Assembly: GCA_004194705.1 (NCBI GenBank)
Contig: SADC01000498.1
Span: 29,653-93,652, forward strand
DNA: 64,000 bases
Reading direction: 5' to 3'
Source of the DNA: Ditylenchus dipsaci
Taxonomy: Eukaryota; Nematoda; Chromadorea; Rhabditida; Anguinidae
Shown here: positions 62,633-64,000 of the stretch, piece by piece
Layout: the number at the start of each line of letters is the position of its first letter
Numbering within the stretch: position 1 is the first letter of the stretch
The notes under the pieces: model-generated
The model's database searches: none
What the model was told of the DNA's origin: nothing
What the model saw: the letters and a program-made list of their open reading frames with translations, nothing else
Position numbers and translations under genes: made by a program

Positions 62633-63390
62633 AAGAATGGAAGGAAATAAAAGAAATTGTGGTTGAATTTTGTTGTTTTTGTTGATTTTCAGTGGTCTCA
62701 TTTAAACTAGGCCTAACTTCGTTCATTATCGAGATAAAGATCCGCCTTTTTTTCAAACAAAATGGTAAATCAAGGATTTCCAACGAATATATAGTTGTAT
62801 TAAAAAGGTTGCAATCACAACGAGTTGTGACGAAGACAAAAGGTAAAAAAAGTTGTGTCAACCTGTATTATATTTTGCATCAGTATTATATTTTGCGGTG
62901 GCGCCGGCAGGCGGTTAGTTTACTTTACCGATTTTAAATTTTGAAGTTCACTGGAGTTTCTAGAAATTCAACTGACAGGATTTTCGATTGGGATTTCTGA
63001 AAATTTCTAAATAAAAGATTTCGATGCGATTACAATTTCACTGCCAAGCCTATCATAATGCTTTAGTGTTTGTGCTATACATGATATAGAGCAGTGATTG
63101 TTAACAAACGGTTCTAGTAAAAATAAATTAAAAAACTTGTATTTACATGGAAAATGTTACTACAGGATATTACCTTAAGTCATGTACCTTTTTAACTTCA
63201 AAGACTATTTACTATATTGAATTTAGTTGTTACTTTACCTAAGCAACATCTACAAAAGGTAAGCTACTACATTTGTCTATATTTCAAAACTCTATCTTGC
63301 AACATCTTTTTATGACAATATAGAAAGAAAGGAGAAATTGGCCTTGTAGGATTAGGCTCACGCTCAGGCCAATATACGAAACCTTTAACA
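62633..63390. other. Intergenic stretch, nothing recognised
   Basis: Contains a short GCGGTGGCGCCGGCAGGCGG island at 62895. The opposed ORFs at 62508-62861 and 62692-62937 are shadows of the transposase relic and its flank. Confidence 0.35.
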
Positions 63391-63596
63391 GGGCTCTATA
63401 CGAGATCCGTACTCACAATTTTGCCTTGGTTCCCTTGCATTTTTTTCATGAACAATAGCTTGGTTCTCCTGTTTTTTTTAAAGATGATCAAGGTGAGCAC
63501 GTTATTCATGTTCACTATAATCACCAAGTCACCGTTGTCATAAATAAGAGGGGGGATCTAAGGCAAAATCTAGAGTACGGATTTCGTATAGAGCCC
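63391..63596. repeat. Inverted repeat with GGGCTCTATACGA ends
   Basis: GGGCTCTATACGAGATCCGT at the left and ACGGATTTCGTATAGAGCCC at the right, with TTTTGCCTTGG / CTAAGGCAAAA inside. A half copy occurs at 49870-49935. Confidence 0.7.
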
Positions 63597-63865
63597 AAGA
63601 GAAGGAAAAGATTTGTCCATTCTCAAATGGGCCAATTTCAACATTGGCCAATATCAAACTGGGCCAATTTCATATTAAGCCACGATTGAGTAAATATCAG
63701 TGAAAAAGTTGTCGACAGAGTTGAACCTAGTTTGAATTCTAGAGAAAGACGCTTGCAGTCAACGCTCTCATTTAGACAGGTGGCTTTTTAAAAAAATAAT
63801 GTTCTTTATAAAGTTTTTGCATTTTTAGAGCGAAAATTTCAAGTTTTTAAGAAACAATTTACAAA

Positions 63866-63953
63866 ATGGAATTTTCGCGTTATTTGGGACCAGCTCGTCA
63901 AAAGTATTTGAAACTTGAGACCGGAAAGTTGGACGGACCCTTGAATGTTCTAG
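63866..63953 (+). CDS. First exon of a gene leaving the window
   Basis: ATG after ACAAA opens MEFSRYLGPARQKYLKLETG followed by KLDGPLNVL and a GTATGAG donor, phase 1. Composition changes to coding-like exactly at the ATG. The 29 residues are polar and basic with no signal peptide. The product cannot be named from this exon. Confidence 0.5.
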
Positions 63954-64000
63954 GTATGAGCGTCGAATTTTTTTAAAGGAATATTTGGAATTCAGTTTTG

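Noticed and set aside
62508..62861. 117-codon minus-strand ORF
   Set aside because: It is antisense to the transposase relic on the plus strand, which explains the open frame better.

Overview
This is an AT-rich window of nuclear DNA from a eukaryote, most likely an invertebrate animal. Its genes are broken by GT-AG introns, and the alpha-tubulin gene has an intron directly after the start codon, an arrangement common in animals. Most of the remaining DNA is short non-autonomous transposons. I could not identify the species. There are no bacterial-style operons, CRISPR arrays or rRNA genes.

Host genes that can be supported, left to right: (1) a secreted protein resembling permuted papain-fold YiiX-type hydrolases, minus strand, 7702-11214; (2) a minus-strand exon resembling the C-terminal part of an F-box protein, 11397-11865; (3) a five-exon F-box-like gene with helical repeat modules, plus strand, 13825-17745; (4) a secreted FAD-dependent oxidoreductase of about 710 residues, plus strand, 20808-23693; (5) alpha-tubulin, seven exons, plus strand, 25290-31293, with an orphan duplicate of its second exon at 38933-39152; (6) two paralogous terminal exons of an unknown gene at 35179-35379 and 50729-50927; (7) a six-part F-box-like gene, plus strand, 43796-48000, with transposons in its introns; (8) a partial minus-strand gene at about 58270-58595; (9) an N-myristoylation-type Cys-rich microprotein at 60081-60322; (10) the first exon of a gene that leaves the window at 63866-63953.

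Nearly every coding exon needs one or more single-base insertions in homopolymer runs to stay open. After restoring one base per run, every spliced model has a length divisible by three (alpha-tubulin becomes exactly 450 residues). This strongly suggests uncorrected homopolymer deletions in a long-read assembly rather than true pseudogenes, and it explains why the longest uninterrupted ORFs are so short.

The rest is dense in mobile DNA. One group has CAGGG/TAGGG-like ends, 8-bp target-site duplications and interiors made of a short motif in tandem, a different motif in each element. A second group consists of pogo-like MITEs with TA targets whose terminal words vary from element to element but match between the two arms. 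A third family of about 700 bp has long terminal inverted repeats with poly-G/C tracts. There is also a MULE fragment with a 9-bp target duplication, a hAT transposase remnant, a mariner-type transposase remnant and several large hairpin repeats. Nested insertions give a relative age order. The genes have no obvious joint pathway; tubulin is a housekeeping gene, and the two secreted enzymes and F-box-like genes look like lineage-specific accessory genes.
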